Source: Herbidospora galbida (lineage in GTDB: Bacteria; Actinomycetota; Actinomycetes; Streptosporangiales; Streptosporangiaceae). Taken from it: a DNA stretch of 49,371 bases. A program made the translations under genes and the position numbers. This document shows, one piece after another, positions 34,025-42,826 of the stretch. The notes under the pieces were generated by a model. The model ran no database searches and was not told where the DNA came from. It saw only the letters and a list, made by a program, of their open reading frames with translations. The first letter of the stretch is position 1; each line of letters begins with the position of its first letter. The stretch lies in assembly GCF_005233835.1 (NCBI RefSeq), contig NZ_SZQA01000047.1, positions 1-49,371 of the forward strand, given 5' to 3'.

Positions 34025-34060
34025 GCGATCACATTGCACCACGGTCGATCACATTTGACC
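34025..34060 (-). promoter_or_regulatory. Two direct AATGTGATCG-type boxes before the GH2 gene
   Basis: Read on the minus strand, AATGTGATCG occurs twice (CGATCACATT at 34026-34035 and 34046-34055 on the plus strand). The copies are 20 bases apart, 30-60 bases upstream of the GH2 start. The same motif recurs near the importer promoter and the stress-protein start. Confidence 0.6.
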
Positions 34061-34069
34061 AGATATCAA

Positions 34070-35596
34070 TCAGATCCGATCGACGGTGGCCATCGTCCGC
34101 ATGACGAGGTCGGCGGTGAGGTCGGGGCCGCCCAGTTCGGCGGCCACCACGCCGTCGCGCAGGACCACCACGCGGTCGGAGCCCTCCACGAGTTCCTCCA
34201 GGTCGGAGGAGATGAGCAGGACCGCCAGGCCCTCGACCGCCAGGTCGTCGATGAGCGCCTGGACCTCGGCCTTGGCGCCCACGTCGATGCCCCGGGTGGG
34301 CTCGTCGAGGAGCAGCACGCGCGGGTTCATCGCCAGCCAGCGGGCCAGCAGGACCTTCTGCTGGTTGCCGCCCGACAGCTCGCCGACGGGCTGGCCGGGA
34401 CCGGCCGCGCCGATGCCGAGGCGGTGGACGAAGGTCTCGACGACCCGGTCGATCCGGCGCTCGGAGACGATCCCGGCCCGCGACAGCCTCGGCAGGGCGG
34501 CCAGGGCGATGTTCTCGCGGACCGACAGCGACGGGATCAGACCCTCGACGGCGCGGTTCTCCGGCAGCATGCCGATGCCCGCGCGGATCGCGCCGCGGAC
34601 CGTGCGGGCCCGGACGGGCAGGCCCGCGACCGCGACCCGGCCCGAGTCGAGCGGCAGCGCGCCGGCGATGGCGCGGGCGGTCTCGCTGCGGCCCGAGCCG
34701 ATCAGGCCGCCCAGGCCGACCACCTCGCCGGGGCGCACCGCCAGCGACACGCCCTTCAGCACCGGCTCCCTCGACAGGGCGGTGACGTCGAGGAGCGGGG
34801 CGTCGGCGGGGGCGGCCTGGGAGCCGGTGAACGCGGTGGCGCCCTGTTCGGCGAGGTCGGAGGGCCGGCGGCCGAGCATCAGCGACACCAGGCGGAGGCG
34901 GTCGAGGCGGTCGACCGGGCCGGTGTGCACCACCCGGCCGTCGCGCAGCACGGTGACCCGGTCGCAGAGGCGGTAAATCTCGGCGAGGCGGTGGCTGACG
35001 TACAGGACGGAACGACCCTCGGCTCTCAGCCGGTCGACGGCCTCGAAGAGGGTCTCGGCCTCCCCTGCCTCCAGCGACGAGGTCGGCTCGTCGAGGATCA
35101 CCACGCGGGCGTCGGTCTGCACGGCCCTGACCAGGGCGATCAGCTGCCGGGTGCCGGGGCCGAACGCGCCGAGCGGGCGGCGGACGTCGAGGCGGAGGCC
35201 GTACAGGCACAGCAGGCTGTCGGCGAGGGCGTGGGTCCGGGCGAGGTCGATCAGGCCGAGGCGGCCCCGGGGTTCGCGGCCGAGGAAGAGGTTGCGGGCG
35301 ACGCTGAGGCTGGGCACCAGATTGCCGTCCTGGTGGACGGTGGAGATCCCGGCGCGGCGGGCGTGCAGGGGGTCGGTGAAGCGGACCTCCTCGCCGTGCA
35401 GCCGTAATCGCCCGGCGTCGGGGCGCAGGACCCCCGTCAGCACCTTGACCAGGGTGGACTTGCCCGCGCCGTTCTCCCCGACGAGCGCGTGCACCTCACC
35501 GGCGGCGAGGGTGAACGAGACGTGGTCGAGCGCCCGGACGCCGGGGAAGTTCTTGACGATGCCCGCCGCCTCGACGGCCCGCACGGCGGCTGCCAT
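34070..35596 (-). CDS. Second sugar ABC transporter ATP-binding protein (RbsA/YtfR-like), degenerate first signature
   Basis: The 508-residue protein has two nucleotide-binding domains. Domain 1 keeps Walker A GENGAGKS (40-47) and Walker B VVILDEPTSS, but its signature reads FGPGTRQ and its Q-loop VHQDGN. Domain 2 has the family-typical degenerate Walker A (GLIGSGRSE) and an intact ELSGGNQQK and [13 protein letters not shown]. It is a close paralogue of the ATPase at 37759-39264; long C-terminal runs are identical. It has no permease of its own and lies 77 bases behind deoR in the same direction. It may be an alternative energiser of the same importer. Confidence 0.9.
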   Translation of the reverse strand: MAAAVRAVEAAGIVKNFPGVRALDHVSFTLAAGEVHALVGENGAGKSTLVKVLTGVLRPDAGRLRLHGEEVRFTDPLHARRAGISTVHQDGNLVPSLSVARNLFLGREPRGRLGLIDLARTHALADSLLCLYGLRLDVRRPLGAFGPGTRQLIALVRAVQTDARVVILDEPTSSLEAGEAETLFEAVDRLRAEGRSVLYVSHRLAEIYRLCDRVTVLRDGRVVHTGPVDRLDRLRLVSLMLGRRPSDLAEQGATAFTGSQAAPADAPLLDVTALSREPVLKGVSLAVRPGEVVGLGGLIGSGRSETARAIAGALPLDSGRVAVAGLPVRARTVRGAIRAGIGMLPENRAVEGLIPSLSVRENIALAALPRLSRAGIVSERRIDRVVETFVHRLGIGAAGPGQPVGELSGGNQQKVLLARWLAMNPRVLLLDEPTRGIDVGAKAEVQALIDDLAVEGLAVLLISSDLEELVEGSDRVVVLRDGVVAAELGGPDLTADLVMRTMATVDRI

Positions 35597-35640
35597 ATGA
35601 CCCTCCGTGGATCGCCGGGGGAAAGCCTGCCCCGATGATG

Positions 35641-35668
35641 ACGGAGAAAAGAAACATTTCCGTAAAGA
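35641..35668 (-). promoter_or_regulatory. A/T-rich region with TTTC repeats before the second ATPase gene
   Basis: On the minus strand this reads CTTTACGGAAATGTTTCTTTTC. It contains repeated TTTC units, a pattern seen in many DeoR-family operators, and is the only AT-rich part of the 77-base gap between deoR and the ATPase gene. Confidence 0.35.
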
Positions 35669-35673
35669 ACCGA

Positions 35674-36483
35674 TCAGGACGCGACGTGCAGACGGACACC
35701 CCGGGACGCCAGGTCGTCGAGGACCTCCGTCGGCGCGCCGTCGTCGGTGACCAGGTGGGCGATCTGCTCGGTCGGCACGGTCTGGACCATCGTGTCGACG
35801 CCGATCTTGGTGTGGTCGGCCAGCACGACGACCTCCTCCGCCGCCGTCGCGATGGCCCGGTCGACCCCGGCGACCTGCATGTTCGGCGTCGACAGGCCGC
35901 GCTCGGGGGTCAGCCCGTTGCCCGACACGAAGGCCCGGCGGACGCGCAGCCCGGCGAGCGAGGCCTCGGCCGCGCTGCCGACCAGGGCGTGGATGGAGCC
36001 GCGCAGCGTGCCGCCCGTCATGACCACCTCGATGCGCGGCGAGTCGGCGAGGGCCTGGGCGACCAGCAGGGAGTTGGTCACGACGACCAGGTCGGCGTGG
36101 CGGGCCAGCCGCCGGGCCAGCGCCTGGGTGGTGGTGCCGGCGCCGACGGCGATGGCGTCGCCGTCTTCGACGAGGGAGACGGCCAAATCGGCGATGTTGG
36201 TCTTCTCGGCGCCCGAGAGCTGGGCCTTCTGCGGGTAGGACGGCTCCCGCGACAGCTCGCCCGGCATGGTGGCGCCGCCGTGGTGGCGGTCGAGCAGGCC
36301 CTCGGCCTCCAGGATGCGGACGTCGCGACGGACCGTGACCTCGGAGGAGCCGACCGACCGGGCCAGGTCGCGCAGCGAGACGGCGCCGTTGGCCCGCACG
36401 AGTTCGAGGATCCGCTGCCGCCGCTCGGCGGCGAACACCGGCCGGGCCCCCTCGGCCGCGTCCTGGAACTTCCCGTCCGTCAC
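35674..36483 (-). CDS. DeoR/GlpR-family transcriptional regulator
   Basis: The protein has about 269 residues. The N-terminal helix-turn-helix is AAERRQRILELVRANGAVSLRDLARSVGSSEVTVRRDVRILEAEGLLDRHHGGA, near residues 15-70. The C-terminal sugar-phosphate sensor domain (DeoRC) has AVGAGTTTQALARRL, VVTNSLLVAQAL, VMTGGTLRG and LADHTKIG. Such repressors usually release DNA when they bind a phosphorylated sugar intermediate. The GTG at 36483 gives the normal family length; the frame is open to 36678. It is divergent from the sugar importer operon and upstream of the extra ATPase. Confidence 0.92.
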   Translation of the reverse strand: MTDGKFQDAAEGARPVFAAERRQRILELVRANGAVSLRDLARSVGSSEVTVRRDVRILEAEGLLDRHHGGATMPGELSREPSYPQKAQLSGAEKTNIADLAVSLVEDGDAIAVGAGTTTQALARRLARHADLVVVTNSLLVAQALADSPRIEVVMTGGTLRGSIHALVGSAAEASLAGLRVRRAFVSGNGLTPERGLSTPNMQVAGVDRAIATAAEEVVVLADHTKIGVDTMVQTVPTEQIAHLVTDDGAPTEVLDDLASRGVRLHVAS

Positions 36484-36570
36484 CTGTCTGCCCGCCCCTG
36501 TGACTAGTGCTGATCGGCCCGATCTTAAAGAATCCGCGTCACGGATGGATGACAGCCTGCACAAACATCG

Positions 36571-36610
36571 GATGTGATCGAGTCCGATCATATTCGATCG
36601 ATTGTGACCG
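36571..36610. promoter_or_regulatory. Operator cluster in the deoR/importer divergent region
   Basis: ATGTGATCG (36572-36580), four bases, then CGATCATAT (36585-36593) form an inverted repeat with one mismatch. A further copy, ATTGTGACCG, follows at 36601-36610. It lies about midway between deoR and the importer start codons and can serve both. Confidence 0.6.
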
Positions 36611-36689
36611 CTACGTGTCCTCTCGGTTATCGGCCCGTTGCGAAATCTCCGCACCATTTGATCACCAACGATCGCCACAGGAGGACCCC

Positions 36690-37757
36690 ATGCTCCGACA
36701 CCGGGCCGCCGCGCTCCTCGGCGCGGCCGCGCTTCTCGTCTCGGGCTGCGCGAAGTCCGAGAACACGGCCACGGCGCCGGAGCCGGGCGGCTCCGACGCC
36801 CAGCAGCAGGTCGTGGAGAGCCCCACCGGCCCGGCCGGCGCGGGCTGCACGATCGCCCGGCAGGGCGCGACCGCGTTCGACCTGAAGACCGCGGTCGTCG
36901 GGTTCTCCCAGTCGGAGAAGGAGGCCAACCCCTTCCGCATCGCCGAGACCCAGTCGATCAAGGACGAGGCCGCCAAGCTGGGCATCGCCAACCTCAAGGT
37001 CACCAACGCCCAGTCGCAGTTCGCCAAGCAGATCAGCGACGTGCAGCAGCTCATCGCCCAGGGCGCGCAATTACTCGTGATCGCCCCGCTCAACTCCGAC
37101 GGCTGGGAGCCGGTGCTCCAGCAGGCCGCCGCCAAGAAGGTGCCGATCATCACGATCGATCGGAAGATCAACGCCAGGCACTGCGCCGACTTCCTGACCT
37201 TCATCGGGTCGGACTTCGTCGAGCAGGGCCGCCGCGCGGCCGACCAGATGATCGAGGCGCTGGGCGGCAAGGGCAAGGTCGCGATCCTGCTGGGCGCCCC
37301 CGGCAACAACGTCACCACCGAACGCACGCAGGGCTTCAAGGAGCAGGTCGCCGCCAAGGCCCCCGACATCGAGATCACCTTCGAGCAGACCGGCGAGTTC
37401 GCCCGCGAGAAGGGCCAGCAGGTCACCGAGCAGCTGATCCAGTCCAACCCCGACATCGACGGCATCTACGCCGAGAACGACGAGATGGCGCTGGGCGCGG
37501 TCACCGCGCTGAAGGGCGCGGGCAAGAAGGCCGGCGACATCAAGATCGTCTCGATCGACGGCACCCGGGGCGCCGTCCAGGGCATCGTCGACGGCTGGAT
37601 CTTCGGCGTCGTCGAGTCGAACCCGCGCTTCGGCCAGCTGGCCTTCGCCACGGCGCAGAAGTTCCTCGACGGCGAGGCGATCCCCGAGAAGGTCATCATC
37701 TCCGACCGCGAGTACGACGCCGCCAACGCCGAGGCCTCCCTCGGCCAGGCCTACTGA
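36690..37757 (+). CDS. Sugar ABC transporter substrate-binding lipoprotein, YtfQ-like
   Basis: The 355-residue protein has a lipobox LLVSGC with Cys20 and a periplasmic-binding-protein type I fold. Landmarks resemble YtfQ, the galactofuranose-binding protein of E. coli. These are VVGFSQ at the first strand, RIAETQSIKDEAAKLGI, IAPLNSDGWEPVLQQA, IITIDRKI, ERTQGFKEQ and YAENDEMALGAV. The ATG follows a strong CAGGAGGACCCC. It is the first gene of a four-gene importer operon. Ligand specificity is inferred from similarity remembered by eye; ribose or arabinose forms remain possible. Confidence 0.88.
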   Translation: MLRHRAAALLGAAALLVSGCAKSENTATAPEPGGSDAQQQVVESPTGPAGAGCTIARQGATAFDLKTAVVGFSQSEKEANPFRIAETQSIKDEAAKLGIANLKVTNAQSQFAKQISDVQQLIAQGAQLLVIAPLNSDGWEPVLQQAAAKKVPIITIDRKINARHCADFLTFIGSDFVEQGRRAADQMIEALGGKGKVAILLGAPGNNVTTERTQGFKEQVAAKAPDIEITFEQTGEFAREKGQQVTEQLIQSNPDIDGIYAENDEMALGAVTALKGAGKKAGDIKIVSIDGTRGAVQGIVDGWIFGVVESNPRFGQLAFATAQKFLDGEAIPEKVIISDREYDAANAEASLGQAY

Positions 37758-37758
37758 C

Positions 37759-39264
37759 GTGCTGGAGACAGACGGTGTGCGGAAGGCCTTCCCGGGGGTC
37801 ACGGCGCTCGACGGCGTCTCCTTCTCCCTCGGGACGGGAGAGGTGCACGCCCTCGTCGGGGAGAACGGCGCGGGCAAGTCGACCCTGATCAAGGTGCTGA
37901 CCGGCGTCTACCGCGCCGACGCCGGCCAGGTCAGGTACCGCGGCGAGCCCGTGTCGTTCGCCAGCCCGCTCGACGCCCAGCGGGCCGGCATCGCCACCAT
38001 CTACCAGGAGGTCAACCTCGTCCCGCAGATGAGCGTGGCCCGCAACCTGTTCCTGGGGCGCGAGCCCCGGGGCCGGTTCGGGCTCATCGACTTCGCCGCG
38101 ATGCGGGAGCGGGCCGGGGAGGTCCTGCGCGGGTACGGCATCGGCTCCGACGTCCGCCGCCCGCTCGGGTCGCTCGGCCTGGGCGCCCAGCAGATGGTCG
38201 CCCTGGCCCGCGCCATCGAGGCCCACGCGCAGGTCGTCGTCATGGACGAGCCGACCTCCTCGCTCCAGCCGCGCGAGGTTGACCGGCTGTTCCGGGCCAT
38301 CGGCGACCTGAGGGGCCAGGGGCGTTCGGTCGTGTACGTCAGCCACCGCCTGGAGGAGCTCTACCGGATCTGCGACCGGGTGACCGTGCTGCGCGACGGC
38401 CGCCTCGTCCACACCGGGCCGCTGGCCGGGCTCGACCGGCTGCGGCTGATCTCGCTGATGCTCGGCCGCGACCTCGACGCGGTCAGGTCGGAGGGCCTGA
38501 CCCGGTTCGCCGAACGCGCCCGCTCCCACGCCGCCCCGCTGCTGCGGGCCACGAACCTCAGCCGCCGCCACGTCCTCGACGAGGTGTCGCTGGCGGTGCG
38601 GCCGGGTGAGATCGTCGGCCTCGGCGGGCTGCTCGGCTCGGGGCGCAGCGAGACCGCCAAGGCGATCGCCGGGGCGCTCCCCCTCGACTCCGGCGGCGTC
38701 TCGGTGGCGGGCGAGGCGGTGCCGCCCGGCTCGGTCGGCTCGGCCATCAGGGCCGGGATCAACCTGCTGCCCGAGGACCGCAAGGCCGAGGGGATCGTGG
38801 CGACGCTGTCGGTGCGGGAGAACATCGCGCTGGCGGCGCTGCCCCGGCTGTCGCGGGCCGGGATCGTCTCGGAGGGCGACGTCGACCGCGTCGTCGACCG
38901 GTTCATGCGCCGGCTGCGGATCAAGGCGGCCGGTCCGGGCCAGCCCGTCGGCGAGCTGTCCGGCGGCAACCAGCAGAAGGTGCTGCTCGCGCGCTGGCTG
39001 GCGATGAACCCCCGGGTGCTGCTCCTGGACGAGCCCACCCGCGGCATCGACGTCGGCGCCAAGGCCGAGGTGCAGGTCCTCATCGACGAACTGGCCGAGG
39101 AGGGCCTGGCCGTGCTGCTCATCTCCTCCGACCTGGAGGAGCTGGTGGAAGGATCACAGCGCGTCGTGGTGCTGCGCGACGGCGCGGTGGTCGGCGAGCT
39201 GAGCGGCGCCGATGTGACCGAGGAGAAGATCATGGCCGCTATCGCGGGGACGACCGATGACTGA
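37759..39264 (+). CDS. Sugar ABC transporter ATP-binding protein (YtfR/RbsA-like)
   Basis: The 501-residue protein has two nucleotide-binding domains. The first has [10 protein letters not shown]-loop [13 protein letters not shown], signature [14 protein letters not shown] and Walker [12 protein letters not shown]. The second has the usual family variant GLLGSGRSE, then ELSGGNQQK and [15 protein letters not shown]. It starts with GTG one base after the binding-protein stop and overlaps the first permease by eight bases. It energises uptake with the two permeases that follow. The paralogue at 34070-35596 is more degenerate in domain 1. Confidence 0.93.
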   Translation: MLETDGVRKAFPGVTALDGVSFSLGTGEVHALVGENGAGKSTLIKVLTGVYRADAGQVRYRGEPVSFASPLDAQRAGIATIYQEVNLVPQMSVARNLFLGREPRGRFGLIDFAAMRERAGEVLRGYGIGSDVRRPLGSLGLGAQQMVALARAIEAHAQVVVMDEPTSSLQPREVDRLFRAIGDLRGQGRSVVYVSHRLEELYRICDRVTVLRDGRLVHTGPLAGLDRLRLISLMLGRDLDAVRSEGLTRFAERARSHAAPLLRATNLSRRHVLDEVSLAVRPGEIVGLGGLLGSGRSETAKAIAGALPLDSGGVSVAGEAVPPGSVGSAIRAGINLLPEDRKAEGIVATLSVRENIALAALPRLSRAGIVSEGDVDRVVDRFMRRLRIKAAGPGQPVGELSGGNQQKVLLARWLAMNPRVLLLDEPTRGIDVGAKAEVQVLIDELAEEGLAVLLISSDLEELVEGSQRVVVLRDGAVVGELSGADVTEEKIMAAIAGTTDD

Positions 39265-40207
39265 GACGATCGACCGGGCCCTGGACAGGGTCAGGGTGGT
39301 CTCCTGGCTCCAGCGCTACGGCGTCTACGCGGCGGTCGTCGTGCTGTTCGCCTTCAACGCCGTGTTCACGCCCCACTTCCTGGCCGCCGACAACTTCCGC
39401 ACCCAGCTGGTGCAGGTCGCCCCGATCGTGATCGTCGCGCTCGGGATGGCCCTGGTGATCGGCACCGAGGGCATCGACCTGTCGGTCGGCTCGGTGATGG
39501 CGCTGGCCGCCTCGATGGTCGCCCTCTATCTCGGGTACGGCGCCCTGCCGGCCATCGCGATGGCGCTGCTGGCCGGGGCGCTGGTCGGCGCGGCGGGCGG
39601 CGTGCTCGTCGCGGTCGTGGGAGTGCAGCCGATCGTGGCGACGCTGGCCCTGCTGGTCGGGGTGCGGGGGCTGGCCAACGTGTTCCTGCCGCAGCTGCGG
39701 GAGTTCACCAATCCGACCCTGGTCGCCATCGGCAGCGACTCGGTGGCCGGGGTGCCGATCGTCGTGCTCGTCGCGGTCGTGCTGGTCGCGGCGGTCGCGT
39801 TCCTGGTCCGCCGGACCACCTTCGGCCGGCAGCTCGTCGCGGTGGGCGGCAACCGGACCGCCAGCAGGCTGTCGGGGCTGCCGGTGCGCCGGATCCTGCT
39901 GACCGTCTACGTCCTGGCCGGGGTGCTCGCCGCGGTCGCCGGGGTGCTGGCCACCTCCCGGCTGCAGGCCAGCGACCCGACCTCGCTGGGGCTGTTCATG
40001 GAGCTGTCGGCCATCACCGCGGTCGTGGTCGGCGGCACGCCGCTGACCGGCGGCCGGGTCAGGGTGCTCGGCACCGTGATGGGCGCCCTGCTCATGCAGC
40101 TGCTCCAAGCCACCCTGATCAAGCACAACCTGCCCCAGTCGTGGACGCAGATGGCCCAGGCCGTGATCATCCTCGCGGCCGTGTACGCAGCCCGGGAGCG
40201 CCGGTGA
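39257..40207 (+). CDS. Sugar ABC transporter permease 1 (YtfT/RbsC-like)
   Basis: The 316-residue protein belongs to the branched-chain/ribose permease family, with eight or more hydrophobic segments. Family landmarks are [24 protein letters not shown] (near 58-80), [23 protein letters not shown] (cytoplasmic coupling loop, near 192-214) and [27 protein letters not shown]. The ATG overlaps the ATPase end and the stop overlaps the second permease start (GTGA), consistent with a tight operon. Confidence 0.93.
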   Translation: MTETIDRALDRVRVVSWLQRYGVYAAVVVLFAFNAVFTPHFLAADNFRTQLVQVAPIVIVALGMALVIGTEGIDLSVGSVMALAASMVALYLGYGALPAIAMALLAGALVGAAGGVLVAVVGVQPIVATLALLVGVRGLANVFLPQLREFTNPTLVAIGSDSVAGVPIVVLVAVVLVAAVAFLVRRTTFGRQLVAVGGNRTASRLSGLPVRRILLTVYVLAGVLAAVAGVLATSRLQASDPTSLGLFMELSAITAVVVGGTPLTGGRVRVLGTVMGALLMQLLQATLIKHNLPQSWTQMAQAVIILAAVYAARERR

Positions 40208-41169
40208 CCACCACCACACGGGAGCGGGCGGGCAGCCTGTTCCGGCGGCACGGCGCGCTGCTGGTGCTCGGCGCGCTGCTGGTCATCGGGACGCTCGCCT
40301 TCGACTCCTTCACCACGCCCGCCAACCTGGGCAACATCGCCACCGCCTCCTCGTTCCTGGCGATCGTGGCCGTCGGCATGACCTTCGTGATCATCTCCGG
40401 CGGGATCGACCTGTCGGTGGGGTCGCTGTTCGTGCTCGGCGGCGTGCTGGCGGCCTACGGCTCGCGGTACGGCGTCGTCGTGGCGCTGCTGCTGCCGCTC
40501 GTGGTGTGCGGGGTCTTCGGGCTGGTCCAGGGCGTGATCATCGCCCGGACGCGGATGGCGCCGTTCATCGTCACCCTGGCCGGGCTGCTCGCGGCGCGGG
40601 GGCTGATGCTGTCGCTGACCGACGAGGGCGCGACGACCTATCTCGTGGAGGACGACCTGTTCGCCTCGATCGGGCAGGGCGCCGTGCTCGACGTCGGCTA
40701 CCCGTTCCTGGTCATGCTGGCGATCCTGGCCGTGGCGGTGGTGTTCCTGCAGCGGACCGGGTTCGGCCAGAACGTCTACGCCATCGGCGGCAACGAGGAC
40801 GCCGCGGCGCTGATGGGGGTGCCGGTCGCCCGTACCAAGATCGTGGTCTATCTGACGTCCGGGCTGCTGGCCGGGCTCGCGGGGGCGCTCAACGCGGCCC
40901 GGCTCTCCTCGGGCGTGACCATCCTGGGCATCGGCATGGAACTCGACGTGATCGCGGCCGTGGTGATCGGCGGGACCCTGCTCACGGGCGGGGCCGGCGG
41001 GCTCGGCGGCACGATCGCGGGGGCGCTGCTGCTCGGGGTGATCCAGAATCTGATCAACCAGATCCCGGGGCTCTCGTCGTCGTTCCAGCAGGTCGTCAGC
41101 GGGGCGTTCCTCGCGGCGGTGGTGATCACGCACCGGGTGCTCGGCGGCGTGCGCGACGACGACTCGTAG
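40204..41169 (+). CDS. Sugar ABC transporter permease 2 (YjfF/RbsC-like)
   Basis: The 321-residue protein is a second permease of the same family. It has [26 protein letters not shown] (near 59-84), the coupling loop QRTGFGQNVYAIGGNEDAAALMG and VIGGTLLTGGAGGLGGTIAGALLLG near the end. Two different permeases, rather than one RbsC homodimer, is the arrangement of the YtfT/YjfF furanose importer. GTG start at 40204 overlaps the preceding stop. Confidence 0.93.
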   Translation: MTTTTRERAGSLFRRHGALLVLGALLVIGTLAFDSFTTPANLGNIATASSFLAIVAVGMTFVIISGGIDLSVGSLFVLGGVLAAYGSRYGVVVALLLPLVVCGVFGLVQGVIIARTRMAPFIVTLAGLLAARGLMLSLTDEGATTYLVEDDLFASIGQGAVLDVGYPFLVMLAILAVAVVFLQRTGFGQNVYAIGGNEDAAALMGVPVARTKIVVYLTSGLLAGLAGALNAARLSSGVTILGIGMELDVIAAVVIGGTLLTGGAGGLGGTIAGALLLGVIQNLINQIPGLSSSFQQVVSGAFLAAVVITHRVLGGVRDDDS

Positions 41170-41200
41170 GGCGGCCGACCTCCCGGACGTCCGCGACCCG

Positions 41201-41212
41201 ATGTGATCACAT
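41201..41212. promoter_or_regulatory. Perfect ATGTGATCACAT palindrome at the stress-protein start
   Basis: The 12-base palindrome contains the half site ATGTGATC of the boxes before the GH2 and importer genes. It overlaps the first bases of the predicted start codon and could repress the downstream gene. Confidence 0.5.
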
Positions 41213-42041
41213 GGACGGCATGATCGTCGTGGGGGTCGACGGGCTGCGTCCCGGGTTGCTGGCGGTGGAGTGGGCGGCGCGGGAGGCGGTCGTGCGCGAA
41301 GTGCCGCTCCGGCTCGTGAGCGTCGTCCCGGCCTGGTGCCTGGAGGACGGCCCGACCGGCGCGATCGCCGAGATCGGCGCGTGGATGCGCAAGGGCGGCG
41401 AGACCGCCCTGCTCGAGGCGGCGGCCGCCGCCATGCGCGCGGCCGGGAAGGTCGCCGTCGAGACCGCCCTGGTGGGTGGCGACCCCCGGCAGGAGCTCAT
41501 CGAGGCCTCCGCCGAGGCCGACCTGCTCGTGGTCGGCGATTCCGGGATGGGCACCCTGCGCGGCCTCCTGATCGGTTCGGTCGCGCTGGGCGTGGCCGGT
41601 CACGCCCACTGCGACGTGGTCGTGGTGCGCGCCTCGGCGGCCGCGCCCGACGCGGAGGTCGTCGTCGGCGTCGACGGGTCGGCGGCCCAGGCCGACGTGC
41701 TCGACTTCGCCTTCCGGGAGGCCGCCGCCCGCGGCGCCGACCTGCGCGCCGTCCTCGCCTGGAGCTGGCGCGACCTCCTCGGCGGCGGTCCGGAGGCGAG
41801 CAGGCAGGCGCTGGCGAAGGCGCTGGCGGAAGGCCGGGAGCGTCACCCGGACGTCCACCCGTCGATGGAGATCGTGGAGGGGAGCCCGGTCGACGTCCTG
41901 CGCCAGGCCGCCGCCGGGGCCGGGCTCCTGGTGGTCGGATCACGCGGACGCGGCCTGCTGACCGGGATGATCCTGGGGTCGGTCAGCCAGGCCCTGCTGC
42001 ACGTCGCCCCCTGCCCGGTCGTGGTCGTGCGCGCGCGGTGA
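41211..42041 (+). CDS. Universal stress protein with two UspA domains
   Basis: The protein has 276 residues in two tandem Usp domains. Domain 1 is about 4-137 and ends with VVGDSGMGTLRGLLIGSV; domain 2 is about 144-276 and ends with VVGSRGRGLLTGMILGSV. Both keep the G-x2-G-x9-G-S ATP-binding motif. Two-domain Usp proteins are typical of actinobacteria and respond to hypoxia or starvation. The start at 41211 overlaps the palindrome; an ATG at 41220 is possible. It lies 41 bases after the importer operon. Confidence 0.9.
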   Translation: MDGMIVVGVDGLRPGLLAVEWAAREAVVREVPLRLVSVVPAWCLEDGPTGAIAEIGAWMRKGGETALLEAAAAAMRAAGKVAVETALVGGDPRQELIEASAEADLLVVGDSGMGTLRGLLIGSVALGVAGHAHCDVVVVRASAAAPDAEVVVGVDGSAAQADVLDFAFREAAARGADLRAVLAWSWRDLLGGGPEASRQALAKALAEGRERHPDVHPSMEIVEGSPVDVLRQAAAGAGLLVVGSRGRGLLTGMILGSVSQALLHVAPCPVVVVRAR

Positions 42042-42134
42042 CGATTCGGTACGATCATCGGGATTCGTCTTTCTTAGATGGCCCGGGCGTGCCGATGAAG
42101 CGCCCTTTCTCATGGATGAGCACGACCCGATGCC

Positions 42135-42644
42135 ATGAGCGTCCGGATGCGGACCTCCAAAGACCTCCGCGCCCGGCGTCGCCGCCGCTCGCCGGGGTGT
42201 CTCGGGCATCTGTACGCCGCCCCGCTCTGGCCCATGCACGGCGCCAACCTGGGCACTCTTCTTCGCACCTGTGATGCGGTGGGCGCCTGCCTGGCCGTGC
42301 CCCGGCTGCCGTGGGTGCCGGAGGCGCTGGCCAGGGGCGACACGCTGCGGCATCGGCCCTGCGTCCACTGGGTGCGACCGTTCGGGTGGCTCGCCGGGCA
42401 ACGGGCGGCCGGAGCGCGGGTGCTCGGGGTGGAACTGGCGGAGAACGCGATCAGGCTGGCCGACCTGCCGATGGCGCGGCGGCCGACCGTGGCCGTCCTC
42501 GGGCACGAACAGGACGGCATCCCGCCGGAGGCCCTCGACCTGCTCGACGACGTGGTGGAGATCCCGATGATCGGGACCGGCGCCAGCCTCAACGTGGCGG
42601 TCGCGGGGTCGCTGGTGCTCTACAAGCTGGCGGGCATGGCCTGA
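42135..42644 (+). CDS. SpoU/TrmH-family RNA methyltransferase (SPOUT)
   Basis: The 169-residue protein has the three SpoU motifs. Motif 1 is HGANLGTLLRTCDAVGA (near 35-51), motif 2 is VAVLGHEQDGIPPEAL (near 118-133) and motif 3 is EIPMIGTGASLNVAVAGSLVLYKL (near 142-165). These enzymes transfer a methyl group from S-adenosylmethionine to ribose 2'-OH in tRNA or rRNA using a deep trefoil knot. The arginine-rich N-terminus may bind RNA. The target nucleotide cannot be told from sequence. Start ATG at 42135. Confidence 0.9.
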   Translation: MSVRMRTSKDLRARRRRRSPGCLGHLYAAPLWPMHGANLGTLLRTCDAVGACLAVPRLPWVPEALARGDTLRHRPCVHWVRPFGWLAGQRAAGARVLGVELAENAIRLADLPMARRPTVAVLGHEQDGIPPEALDLLDDVVEIPMIGTGASLNVAVAGSLVLYKLAGMA

Positions 42645-42692
42645 CCCGAACGCGGAATGATGATCGGTACCAGGCCATGCGAAGGAGCGGAC

Positions 42693-42826
42693 ATGCGGAT
42701 CGGCGCCGTCTCCCCCAGACCGAGATCGGACCCGACGCCGGCGCGGTGCGCGTCTACGGGCACCCGGTGGAGGAGCTGGGCTTCACCCACGTGATGGCCT
42801 ACGACCACGTGCTGGGGGCCGACCGC
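42693..42826 (+). pseudogene. LLM-class F420-dependent oxidoreductase, 5' fragment (frameshifted)
   Basis: The ATG after GAAGGAGCGG starts MRIGAV, then the frame breaks; one missing T in GTCTCCCCCAG restores FPQTEIGPDAGAV. It continues with VEELGFTHVMAYDHVLGAD, the N-terminus of LLM flavin/F420 oxidoreductases. The sequence then switches in frame to a transposase tail. The continuation of this gene appears at about 47908, after a break of roughly 5.1 kb. Confidence 0.8.

Noticed and set aside
34070-35596. The second sugar ATPase as a pseudogene
   Set aside because: The frame is intact over full length and Walker A and B motifs are kept; only the first signature and Q-loop are altered.
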